Of a stretch of DNA of 52,865 bases, positions 35,205 through 43,340 are shown in pieces. The notes below the pieces were generated by a model. It had not been told where the DNA came from, made no database searches, and was given only the letters and a program-made list of their open reading frames with translations. The stretch comes from Myxococcaceae bacterium (GTDB lineage: Bacteria; Myxococcota; Myxococcia; Myxococcales; Myxococcaceae): contig JAIBBR010000017.1 of assembly GCA_019694575.1 (NCBI GenBank), positions 1 through 52,865 on the forward strand, given 5' to 3'. The position numbers and the translations under genes are program-made. How positions within the stretch are numbered: the stretch's first letter is position 1; every line of letters begins with the position of its first letter.

Positions 35205-36386
35205 ATGAAAACGCTCAAATGGAGTGTCTCTAGTTTGCTGTTGGCGATGGCTGCGTTCGCGGCTGAACCGGTGGTGACGAAAGAAGCGACCGGCGAAGCG
35301 GCGATTGTCGGTTCTGACGAACAGAAGGCCTTCGAAAAGGCCAAAGACGCGGCGCTGCGGTTGGCGGTTGAACAGGTCGCCGGCGTGCAGATCGATGCTG
35401 ACTCGGCGACGGTGAACTCGGTGCTGGTGCGCGACGCGGTGTATGCCAACACCACCGGCTACGTGAAGAAGTACGACGTGGTCAGCAAAAAGAAAGAAAA
35501 GAACGTAATGATCGTCACGGTGCGTGCCGACATTGGCACCGCCGAGCTAGACAAAGACATCGCCGCGGCCAAGGCGCTGATCAAACGTTTCGGTCGGCCG
35601 TCGATCATCTTCTTGATTCAAGAGCAGGCGATTCAAGTCGTCGCTGACAAGGGTGCGGTGACCACCAGCGATCACACCGGGGTAATTCTGTCGAACGCCT
35701 TCAAGGCCGACGGGTGGGACGTAAAAGACGCCGCGTTCGCCAACGGCAAGGTGAAGCTGGCCGCGGGCGCTACGTTCGGTGCGGCTGAAGCCAAAGAAGT
35801 CGGTGACATCAGCAAGGCGGCGTACATCGTTTATGGCAATGTGATTATTCGCCACCAAGACCCCGGCTCCATGGGGGCCAGCCCTTCAGACGGTAAGCAG
35901 GTGTTCTTTCCCGTCACTGGCGAGTATGACTTGACCTTGTTTGCCACGGCTTCGGGCAGCGTGATCTCCAAGGTGTCGGGCAAGCTGACGATGGACCCCA
36001 ACATCAGCCGCAAGGCGACGTTGTCGTACGAGCGCACCGCGATGGAAGTGATTGAGCGTCAGAAGAAAGAGATCGTCGACTCGATTCGCAAAGGCGCCCT
36101 CGAGTTCTTCCGCAACAACCAGATGAATGGGTCGAGCTTCGTGGTGAACGTGGCCAATGTGGCTGACTTCGCGTTTGCCAAAAAAGTGAAAGCCTCGCTG
36201 CAAAACATCAAGGGCATGAAGGAACTGCAGCAAGAAGACTTCAAGAGCAACAAGTTGCAGCTCAAGGTGACGTACTTGGGTACACCCTCTGACTTGGCCG
36301 ATGCGCTGGAAAACACCAGCATCGATAAGAAGAAGGTCAGCGTCACCGGAGTGACGGCGAACAGTCTCGACATGGGCTTGAAGTGA
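35205..36386 (+). CDS. FlgT-like periplasmic protein
   Basis: 393 residues with a signal peptide (MKTLKWSVSSLLLAMAAFA). The N-terminal domain (about 20-115) shows the FlgT-N pattern GEAAIVGSDEQKAFEKAKD AALRLAVEQVAG-like, with a conserved tract of small residues and ending in a beta strand (MIVTVRADIG). The middle and C-terminal parts alternate helices and strands as in FlgT, which stabilises the H ring of Vibrio flagella. No flagellar genes are in the window, so this is a FlgT-fold protein in another setting. Ribosome-binding site AAAGGG. The stop overlaps the start of the next gene (GTGA). Confidence 0.7.
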   Translation: MKTLKWSVSSLLLAMAAFAAEPVVTKEATGEAAIVGSDEQKAFEKAKDAALRLAVEQVAGVQIDADSATVNSVLVRDAVYANTTGYVKKYDVVSKKKEKNVMIVTVRADIGTAELDKDIAAAKALIKRFGRPSIIFLIQEQAIQVVADKGAVTTSDHTGVILSNAFKADGWDVKDAAFANGKVKLAAGATFGAAEAKEVGDISKAAYIVYGNVIIRHQDPGSMGASPSDGKQVFFPVTGEYDLTLFATASGSVISKVSGKLTMDPNISRKATLSYERTAMEVIERQKKEIVDSIRKGALEFFRNNQMNGSSFVVNVANVADFAFAKKVKASLQNIKGMKELQQEDFKSNKLQLKVTYLGTPSDLADALENTSIDKKKVSVTGVTANSLDMGLK

Positions 36387-36730
36387 AGTGGGTGTGGGTA
36401 GCGGCCCTGCTCACAGGGTGCGCTGCTCAGCAACCGGGCTCGATGAACGCGCAGCTCGAAAAGGGGCTGCGCGACTGGGCGAAGCGGGCAGGTGAATTGA
36501 AGCTGCGCTGTACCCCGCCTGACGCTGAAGTGTTGATCGACGGTTTTTCAGTGGGCCCGTGTCACCAGTTCGAAGGTAAGCCGAAGGGGTTGACGCTGTC
36601 GAAAGGCATGCGGCAGGTGGTGGTGAAGAAGAGCGGGTTCTTGCCGTACTTTGGTTATGTGGACTCAGACGGAACGATGGCTGCTCTCACCATTGAGCTC
36701 GTTCCGCAAACAGTAGGGAGCGCACAGTGA
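36383..36730 (+). CDS. Small lipoprotein with PEGA domain
   Basis: 115 residues. The lipoprotein signal VWVAALLTGC puts the lipidated cysteine at about residue 13. A PEGA-type beta domain follows (KLRCTPPDAEVLIDGFSVGPC, then SKGMRQVVVKKSGFLPYFGYV), with a likely disulfide between the two cysteines. PEGA domains often mediate contacts at the cell surface or peptidoglycan. The GTG start overlaps the stop of the FlgT-like gene and its own stop overlaps the FecR gene start, so the three are translationally coupled. Confidence 0.78.
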   Translation: MKWVWVAALLTGCAAQQPGSMNAQLEKGLRDWAKRAGELKLRCTPPDAEVLIDGFSVGPCHQFEGKPKGLTLSKGMRQVVVKKSGFLPYFGYVDSDGTMAALTIELVPQTVGSAQ

Positions 36731-37458
36731 AACGCACGCTTTTGACCGCCGTGATGTTGTTCGCCTCGTTGGCTTGGGCTGACATTGGTAAGATCACCGT
36801 CGTCGACGGTTCAGCCACCCGCGCGCCGAAAGGCGGCCAGGCCGAAGCGTTGAAGGTCGGCTCTTCGATTGAGCTGGGCGACACGCTTGAGGTGGCGAGC
36901 GGCAACTTGAAGCTGCAGCTCACCGACGAGAGCGTGATCATACTGGGGCCGAAGAGCAAGCTCGAGATCACCGAGGCTGAATTCGAAGGGCAAGAGCGCA
37001 AAGGTTTTTCGGCGCTGCTGTCCGGAGGCAGCTTGTGGACCAAGGTGAAGAAAGCGTTGGGCGGAGCGAAATATGAAGTGAAGACCGAGCGCGCGGTGGC
37101 CGGTGTGCGGGGCACCATTTTTCGCATTGATGCTGACCAACTGGTGAAAGCGGCGAAAACGGGTGGAAAAGCGAGAACAGCTTCGGTGGTGCGCGTGGTC
37201 GACGGTGTGGTCAACGTGCGGCCGACCGACGCGGTGATCAAGGCCTCCAAAGGGCAGAAAGCAGCGCCCAAACCCAAAGGACCTCGCGTTCAAGTGGCGG
37301 GCCCACAAGAAGTGTCGGCCGATGAATGGGAAAAACGCTTTGTCGATTTGCAGAAGAACGCGCAAGTCGTGGTCGGCATCGACCTGTGGGAGCAAGCTGA
37401 ATTTGAGCAATCGGCCAAGGCAGACGCTTTTGCGAAGTGGGTTGAAAAAAACCAGTGA
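36727..37458 (+). CDS. Secreted FecR-domain protein
   Basis: 243 residues. Signal peptide MKRTLLTAVMLFASLAWA, then a FecR domain (about 20-140) with the marker segment TERAVAGVRGTIFRID. The C-terminal 100 residues are lysine-rich and helical. There is no transmembrane anti-sigma region, so this is the periplasmic-domain-only type, thought to bind or organise envelope polymers rather than control a sigma factor. GTG start in a GTGA overlap with the PEGA lipoprotein gene. The stop overlaps the next gene. Confidence 0.82.
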   Translation: MKRTLLTAVMLFASLAWADIGKITVVDGSATRAPKGGQAEALKVGSSIELGDTLEVASGNLKLQLTDESVIILGPKSKLEITEAEFEGQERKGFSALLSGGSLWTKVKKALGGAKYEVKTERAVAGVRGTIFRIDADQLVKAAKTGGKARTASVVRVVDGVVNVRPTDAVIKASKGQKAAPKPKGPRVQVAGPQEVSADEWEKRFVDLQKNAQVVVGIDLWEQAEFEQSAKADAFAKWVEKNQ

Positions 37459-38666
37459 GCGAGCCGGCGGCACCTGCACCAGGGGCGGGCGCGATAGTCA
37501 GCCCTGATTCAACTTCGTCACCGCCACCGGTGGTTGAGACGTTGCTCGTTTCGCCCGCGGGTACTCCTTTCACCCGAGACGAAAACGAAGGGCTGATGGA
37601 GCAAGACGCGAGGCGTGTCGATTTTACCTGGGCCGCGTCGATGGTGGCCGGTGTCGCGCTCGTCTTTTTGTTTCTTTCGCAAGTGCGTGGCGTGGCGGTG
37701 CCGGTGGTCTTCTCGCTGGCAATTGCCTACGCGCTGAACCCAGCAGTGACTTACTTAGAGAAGAAGGGCATCAAGCGCACGTTGGGTACGGTGTTGGTGT
37801 TCGCTGCCGGCGTGATGTTGCTGTTCGGCTTCGTGATGTACCTGATACCCGTTGCCACCGAACAAGCCGACAAGCTGCCCGAGTTTTTTAAGCAGGCGAG
37901 CACGCAGCTCTTCCCTTGGGTCGAAACGCAGTTTGGCATTTCAGTGCCCGAGCTGATTCGTGAGCGCACCGCCGAAGTGGGCCATGAAGCTGCCAACTTG
38001 GCGACGCAAGTGGGGCCTGCCGCTGCGAAAATGGTGGCGTCATTCGCAGGTACCACGGCCAGCGTGGTGGCGGCGGTAATGGGCTTGCTCTTCGTGCCGG
38101 TGTTGACGTTCTTCTTTCTCGCCGACTACCCGCAGATCGTCGATCGCATGCGCGGGTTGCTACCGCGTCGCTCGCTGGCGCTGGTGAGCAAGCGTTTCGC
38201 GCAAGTCGACGAGGTGCTCTCGGCGTTTTTGCAGGGGCAGGTCACGGTGGGAGCGATTTTGGCGGTCATCTATTCCACCGGGTTCTCAATCGCCCGTATC
38301 GACATGGCGATCGTGATTGGGCTGCTCACCGGTATCGGCAACATGGTGCCGTACTTGGGCACTGGCATTGGGGTGGTGGCGTCGCTCGCCGCACTGGCGC
38401 TCTCGTGGCAAGGGCCATGGCAGTTGGTGGTGATCGCCGGTACCTTCGTGGTGGCGCAGGTGCTCGAGGGGTTGGTGATTACCCCTCGTATCGTGGGTGA
38501 ACGGGTTGGCTTGCCTCCGGTGGTGATCATTATCGCCGTGCTCGCATTTGCCGAGCTGTTTGGCTTTTTGGGGGTGCTGCTCGCGGTACCCGCGACGGCG
38601 GTTCTCAAAGTGGCGTTGAACGCGGTGATCTTTCGCTACCGGCGCACCACGCAATACGCCGGGTGA
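37455..38666 (+). CDS. AI-2E-family (PerM/YdiK) membrane transporter
   Basis: 403 residues. After a disordered Pro/Ser-rich N-terminus of about 50 residues, hydrophobic segments occur near 58-75, 78-95, 108-130, 200-225, and a cluster from about 265 to 385. This is the layout of the AI-2E transporter/PerM family (DUF20), with the typical long loop between the third and fourth segments. Some members export autoinducer-2, others move ions or support Na+/H+ exchange; the substrate cannot be told. The GTG start overlaps the FecR gene stop (GTGA). Confidence 0.88.
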   Translation: MSEPAAPAPGAGAIVSPDSTSSPPPVVETLLVSPAGTPFTRDENEGLMEQDARRVDFTWAASMVAGVALVFLFLSQVRGVAVPVVFSLAIAYALNPAVTYLEKKGIKRTLGTVLVFAAGVMLLFGFVMYLIPVATEQADKLPEFFKQASTQLFPWVETQFGISVPELIRERTAEVGHEAANLATQVGPAAAKMVASFAGTTASVVAAVMGLLFVPVLTFFFLADYPQIVDRMRGLLPRRSLALVSKRFAQVDEVLSAFLQGQVTVGAILAVIYSTGFSIARIDMAIVIGLLTGIGNMVPYLGTGIGVVASLAALALSWQGPWQLVVIAGTFVVAQVLEGLVITPRIVGERVGLPPVVIIIAVLAFAELFGFLGVLLAVPATAVLKVALNAVIFRYRRTTQYAG

Positions 38667-38685
38667 CGCGCATGGGTCGCACTTC

Positions 38686-39513
38686 GTGATCGCCGCTGGT
38701 TTGGTGGTGCTGATACTGGCCCAAGGTGACGTGTGGCCGGTGGTGCGCGAAAGTGATGCCGGCTCAGAACGCCCAGGTCGCACCGCACCAGCGGGAGCTC
38801 TTACCCCACCAGGCTCGCACCCACTGCCGGTGCATGTCTTTGCCGACGAAGAGCTCGACGTCGATGTGCTGCGGGCACTTGGCCATCAAGCCGGAGTAAC
38901 GGTGTGGCTGACGACGCGTGGCGCAGCGCTGAGAGAATCAACGCTCGATACCCTGGCGCGTTCTGCGCAGGCCTATGTGCAAGTGCGCCCTCCCTTCAAT
39001 GCTGCGCTGCGGGCTCAGTTGGCGCGCGTACCGAGTGCCGGGTTGTGGGTCAATTTTGAAAACATGTCGCAAGTGGGGGCGGTGCTTGGCAACCGGCCAC
39101 TCGCCGTTTCAGTACCGGGCGTGTTGGAGCCGGCCTCGGCCGAGCGGTTGATCGCTGCCCGGCCACGGGTGGTGTTCTGGTCGCCCCCATCGCCGCCCGA
39201 TTTGTTGGCGCTGTCTTTCGCCCGTCAACTCACCGGCAAGGTGTGGCTCGCCTGGCCGCGCGACATGCCTGTACCCGCGGCGTGTTCGCTGCCTCGGGGC
39301 GTGGTGCTTCGGGTCGGCTTTTCGTCAGTCGACACGCTTGCACCCAGTTGTGCCCAGCAGTCGATTTTCGCGGTCGCACTGCTCACACCAGCGAATGAAC
39401 TGCAGAAATTGGCGCAGGTGGCGCCGGCCGCCCAGGTGGTTTTTGAGGTGGGGGCTGACCTCGAGCGTGCCCGGTCAGTTTTAGAGCGGCTCGACGCAGC
39501 GGGCTGGAGGTAG
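38686..39513 (+). CDS. Uncharacterised secreted protein
   Basis: 275 residues from a GTG at 38686, 19 bases after the transporter gene. The N-terminus (MIAAGLVVLILAQG) looks like a short signal peptide or anchor. The body has alternating helices and short strands with segments such as LPVHVFADEELDVDVLRALG and VPGVLEPASAERLIAARPR that suggest an alpha/beta or TIM-barrel fold. No family is recognised. It is the last gene of the envelope operon and is followed by the 230-base leader of the gliding cluster. Confidence 0.65.
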   Translation: MIAAGLVVLILAQGDVWPVVRESDAGSERPGRTAPAGALTPPGSHPLPVHVFADEELDVDVLRALGHQAGVTVWLTTRGAALRESTLDTLARSAQAYVQVRPPFNAALRAQLARVPSAGLWVNFENMSQVGAVLGNRPLAVSVPGVLEPASAERLIAARPRVVFWSPPSPPDLLALSFARQLTGKVWLAWPRDMPVPAACSLPRGVVLRVGFSSVDTLAPSCAQQSIFAVALLTPANELQKLAQVAPAAQVVFEVGADLERARSVLERLDAAGWR

Positions 39514-39743
39514 CGCGGCGGCAAAGTGGCCCTGTCGCGAATCAGGTGGACTGCGCGTGCCCACTCCGCTTGGTAACAGGACTTTGCTTGACGCCGTTCG
39601 TTGGCGCAGCGCATGATTCGGCCCCACAGTTGAAGGGGTTTGCTAGGAGTCCCGCCTACTTGCCGATTGCAAGACATGGCCCTTGATCGAAAGGCAACAG
39701 CGGTTGCCTTGTGTCGCCGCCCCTGCCTTACGAAGGAAAAAAA
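39514..39743 (+). promoter_or_regulatory. Promoter/leader region of the gliding cluster with 8-base hairpin
   Basis: A perfect hairpin with arms AAGGCAAC (39691-39698) and GTTGCCTT (39703-39710) and an AGCG loop lies 33 bases before the gltD start. A TTGACG box is at 39588-39593, with no clear -10 at good spacing. The ribosome-binding site AAGGAAAA comes directly before the ATG at 39744. The hairpin lacks a following T tract, so it is more likely a leader element or operator than a terminator. Confidence 0.5.
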
Positions 39744-42700
39744 ATGCGCCGAACCCTCACCATTGCACTGTTGATGTTGTCTTGGGCCGCAGTGGCTCAA
39801 AAGAAAGAAGCGAAAGAAGCCGACCTCGGCAAGAAAGAGACGTCGGTCGCTCCCGACAAAGGCCTTGCCGGCGATGTCACTCGCAAGAAAGTCAACAAAG
39901 ACGAGCTCGCGCCGTCGTTGAAATACGACGTGTTTCGCATGACCGTCGAGTCGCAGGTGGCGGGCAAGCGGCAGGAGCAGATTAATGATCTCACCAAGAT
40001 CATTTCGCTGACGACCGACGAAAAAGAGCGCCCCAAGCTGCTCTTTCGGTTGGGCGAACTGTTTTGGGAAGAGTCGAAATACAAGTTCTTTCAGGCCAAC
40101 CGCAAAGACGACGACTACATCGCGGCGATGAACCGGCAAGACAAGGCCGGCATGGAGCAGGCGAAGAAAGAAAAAGAAGCGCTGCTTGGCGAGAGCAAAG
40201 AGAACGCCAAGCTGGCCGTCGATCAGTATTCAGAGATCGTTCAGAAGTACAAAGACTTTCCCCGTAATGACGAGGTGCTCTATTTCCTCGGGCAGAACTT
40301 GATGGAAATGGGCGACGAACGGCGCTCGCTCATTTCGTACAAGCGGCTGATCGAAAAGTACCCCAAGTCGAAATACCTGCCCGACGCGCACTTGGCCTTC
40401 GGCGAGTACTACTTCAACAATTCGAAGGGTAAGCGCGACTTTCTCGACAAAGCGCTCGAGTCGTACACCAAGGCCGCGGCTTACCCCGACAACGCGGTGT
40501 ACGGCTTTGCGATTTACAAACAGGGTTGGTGCTACTTCAACATGGCCGACTACGAGAAAGCGATGGACCGCTTCAAGTCAGTCGTGCTGCTCGAAGATCT
40601 GCTCGGTAAAGAAGAAACCGAAGGCGGCAAAGGCAAAGGCGGCACCACCGCGCGGGCGGGTCTGATCAAAGAAGCGCGCACTGACTACGTTCGCGCCTAC
40701 AGCCGTGTGCCGAGCGGTACGCCAAGCGAAGGCAAAGATCGCTTCGCCCGTCTTGCCAAGAAGCCCGACGACTTGCGCGTGATGATGAAGCAGCTCTCGG
40801 GGCTTTATTACGAAGACGGCAAAGATAAAGAAGCCGCGGTGGGCTACAACATGCTGATTGTCGAGCGGCCTACGTCGCCCGAGGCGCCCGGCTTTCAGAG
40901 CAAGATCGTCGACTGTGTGCTCCGTGCGGGCAACAAGTCGATGACCGTTCAACAGGTGCGTCGCCTGGTGAAAATCATGAACGATGTGAAAGACGCGGTG
41001 AAAGACGAGAAAGATCGCAAAGCGATCGATGAAGCGCGCGAGCTCTCAGAGCGCATTTTGTCGAACTTGGCGGTCAACTGGCACAACGAGGCGAAGAAGA
41101 CACGCGACGACGAGACCTTCAAGTTCGCCGACATGGTTTACGCCGACTACCTGACGCTCTTTCCCGAGAACCCCAAGGCGTACGATTTGCGCTTCTTCTG
41201 GGCTGAATTGCTGAACGACAATTTGAACAACTACCCCAAGGCCGCCGAGGAATACACCAAGGTGCTGATGCAAGACGTCAAGCGCATCGAGGGTGGCGAG
41301 AAGAGCGAAGATGGCAAAAAGAAGGCGGGTAAGCCCGGCAAGTTCATGGTCAACGCCGCGTACAACGCGATTCTCGCCTACGACGAGGTGGTGAAGAAGG
41401 CCACCACCGAGGGCAAGATCAAGATCGAGACCACCAACGACCCCGACAAGAAGCTGACGATTCACCCCGAAAAATTGGCGTTGCTCGAAGCGTGCGAGCG
41501 CTACCTCAAGTACGTGCCCAATGGCGATAAGCGGGTCGAGATCTCGTACAAAGTGGCGAAGATTTATTACGACTACAACCACCTCGATGAATCGACCGCG
41601 CGCTTCAAAGATCTGGCGCTCAAGAACAAGACCTACAAGTTCGAGAATGGCGACAAGGTCTGCGTGCTGGCGGGTAACTTGGCGCTCGACGCGTACAACT
41701 TGCGGCGTGATTTCGCCGGCATCGTCACCTGGGGGCAGAAGCTGCTCGACGAGGGCGCCTGCGAAGACAAGCAGTTCGCCACTGACTTGGCGGTGTTGAT
41801 TCCGAAGACGATCTTCAAGCGCATCAACCAACTCGAGGCGAACAAAGACTTCTGCCAAGCCGCCGACGAATACATGGCCTTCGCCGAGAAGTACGAGAAG
41901 CATGAGCTGGCCGACAAGGCGCTCTACAATGGCGCGATCGACTTCTTCAATTGCCGCAAGCTCGACAAGGCGATCGAAACCCGGAAGAAGTTGGTGACCA
42001 ATTACCCTAAGTCACAACATGTGCCCGCCACGTTGTTTGCCTTGGCTGAAGGGTACGAGGCGATCGCCGACTTCGACAACGCTGCCGACTACTACGAGCA
42101 ATATGCCCATGAGTACGAGAAGAGCATGGGGGGTGGTGCAAAACCAAAGAAGACTGCCGCCAAAGGCAAGAAGGGCGATAAGGACAAAGACAAAGCGCCC
42201 AAGGCCGACGGCGAGCAGGTGTGGGAAGAGTCGAAGGCTCAAATAGCGCTCTTCAACTCAGGGGTGTTTCGCGAAGGGTTGAGCCAGTTCAAGAAGGCGC
42301 TGGCCGACCGCGAGAAATATCTGCAGCTGTGGCCTGACTCGGCCGATTCAGAAGCGGTGCAGCTGTCAATTGTCGATTTGCTCGAGAAGAGCCAGGCCTA
42401 CGCAAAGGCTGCCCGCGGGCTTGAAGACTACGAGAAAGACAAGAAAGTGAGTCGTTCGCCTTCGAAAATTCTGACCGCCGAAGGCCGCATCGCCAGCATT
42501 TTCGAAGAGAAGATGAAGAACAAGAGCGGGGCGCGCAAAGTGTATGAGCGCATTTTGAAGTACCACGAGAACTTGCCCAAGAAGGCCAAGGGTGACCTCG
42601 AGATCACTGCGCTCGACGCCGTGGCCCGCGCGCACTTCGTGACCAGCGAAGATCAATACAAGAAGTACACCGGCATCAAAGTGCGGTGGAGCAAGCTGAC

Positions 42701-43340
42701 CAACATCGGCGAGTTTAAAAACAGCGTGAAAGAAAAGGCCAAGGCGCTCGAAGGCATTCAGAAGTTGTATACGGTCACCGTCGGCTTCAAGTCGGCTGAC
42801 CCGGCGATCTGCGCGCTCGACAAAATTGGCAAAGCGTATGATCACTTCTCTGACGCGTTGCTCAACGTGAAGCCTCCCAAGGGCATGCCTGAAGATCTGA
42901 TGGTTGAGTTTCGCTCGCAGCTCGACAACGAAGTGTTGCCGATCAAGACCAAAGCGTCTGAAGCGTTCATGGCCGCGGTGGCCAAGAGTCAAGAGCTCGA
43001 CGTCTATAATACCTGCACCACTGAAGCGCTCACCGCGCTGCGTACCAAGTACAAACCAGAGCAGTTTCCCGCGCGCGCCGAAGACGTGTTGGACCTGAAG
43101 ATGGACGGCAAAGCCGTGCCCGCCATTGGTGGCGACATGTTGTTGGCAATTCAGAACATTCCCGTCGCGCCGACGGCCAAGCCAAAAGAAAAGAGCGACG
43201 GCAAGAACGTGGCTGAAATCGATTTGTCGGCCACTCCGAGCAAAGAAACGTCGGTGGCGCCGTCGAGCCCCAACAACAGCGGCAAGGGGGCTGAGAAAAA
43301 GAAAAAGGGTGGCAGCGAAGAACCGGACGAGCCCCTATGA
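39744..43340 (+). CDS. gltD: Gliding motility protein GltD/AgmU-like, periplasmic TPR protein
   Basis: 1198 residues, very near M. xanthus AgmU. Signal peptide MRRTLTIALLMLSWAAVAQ from the ATG at 39744 with a good ribosome-binding site; the in-frame GTG at 39711 would mask it. The rest is a long solenoid of TPR-like helical hairpins (about 85-1130) rich in Lys, Asp and Tyr, with Lys/Glu-rich inserts near 290-320, 530-545 and 795-820. A short motif KETSVAP occurs near both ends (31-37 and 1167-1173). The tail ends acidic (EEPDEPL). In M. xanthus, AgmU/GltD is a periplasmic component of the gliding motor. Assignment rests on size, architecture and gene order. The stop overlaps gltE (ATGA). Confidence 0.78.
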   Translation: MRRTLTIALLMLSWAAVAQKKEAKEADLGKKETSVAPDKGLAGDVTRKKVNKDELAPSLKYDVFRMTVESQVAGKRQEQINDLTKIISLTTDEKERPKLLFRLGELFWEESKYKFFQANRKDDDYIAAMNRQDKAGMEQAKKEKEALLGESKENAKLAVDQYSEIVQKYKDFPRNDEVLYFLGQNLMEMGDERRSLISYKRLIEKYPKSKYLPDAHLAFGEYYFNNSKGKRDFLDKALESYTKAAAYPDNAVYGFAIYKQGWCYFNMADYEKAMDRFKSVVLLEDLLGKEETEGGKGKGGTTARAGLIKEARTDYVRAYSRVPSGTPSEGKDRFARLAKKPDDLRVMMKQLSGLYYEDGKDKEAAVGYNMLIVERPTSPEAPGFQSKIVDCVLRAGNKSMTVQQVRRLVKIMNDVKDAVKDEKDRKAIDEARELSERILSNLAVNWHNEAKKTRDDETFKFADMVYADYLTLFPENPKAYDLRFFWAELLNDNLNNYPKAAEEYTKVLMQDVKRIEGGEKSEDGKKKAGKPGKFMVNAAYNAILAYDEVVKKATTEGKIKIETTNDPDKKLTIHPEKLALLEACERYLKYVPNGDKRVEISYKVAKIYYDYNHLDESTARFKDLALKNKTYKFENGDKVCVLAGNLALDAYNLRRDFAGIVTWGQKLLDEGACEDKQFATDLAVLIPKTIFKRINQLEANKDFCQAADEYMAFAEKYEKHELADKALYNGAIDFFNCRKLDKAIETRKKLVTNYPKSQHVPATLFALAEGYEAIADFDNAADYYEQYAHEYEKSMGGGAKPKKTAAKGKKGDKDKDKAPKADGEQVWEESKAQIALFNSGVFREGLSQFKKALADREKYLQLWPDSADSEAVQLSIVDLLEKSQAYAKAARGLEDYEKDKKVSRSPSKILTAEGRIASIFEEKMKNKSGARKVYERILKYHENLPKKAKGDLEITALDAVARAHFVTSEDQYKKYTGIKVRWSKLTNIGEFKNSVKEKAKALEGIQKLYTVTVGFKSADPAICALDKIGKAYDHFSDALLNVKPPKGMPEDLMVEFRSQLDNEVLPIKTKASEAFMAAVAKSQELDVYNTCTTEALTALRTKYKPEQFPARAEDVLDLKMDGKAVPAIGGDMLLAIQNIPVAPTAKPKEKSDGKNVAEIDLSATPSKETSVAPSSPNNSGKGAEKKKKGGSEEPDEPL

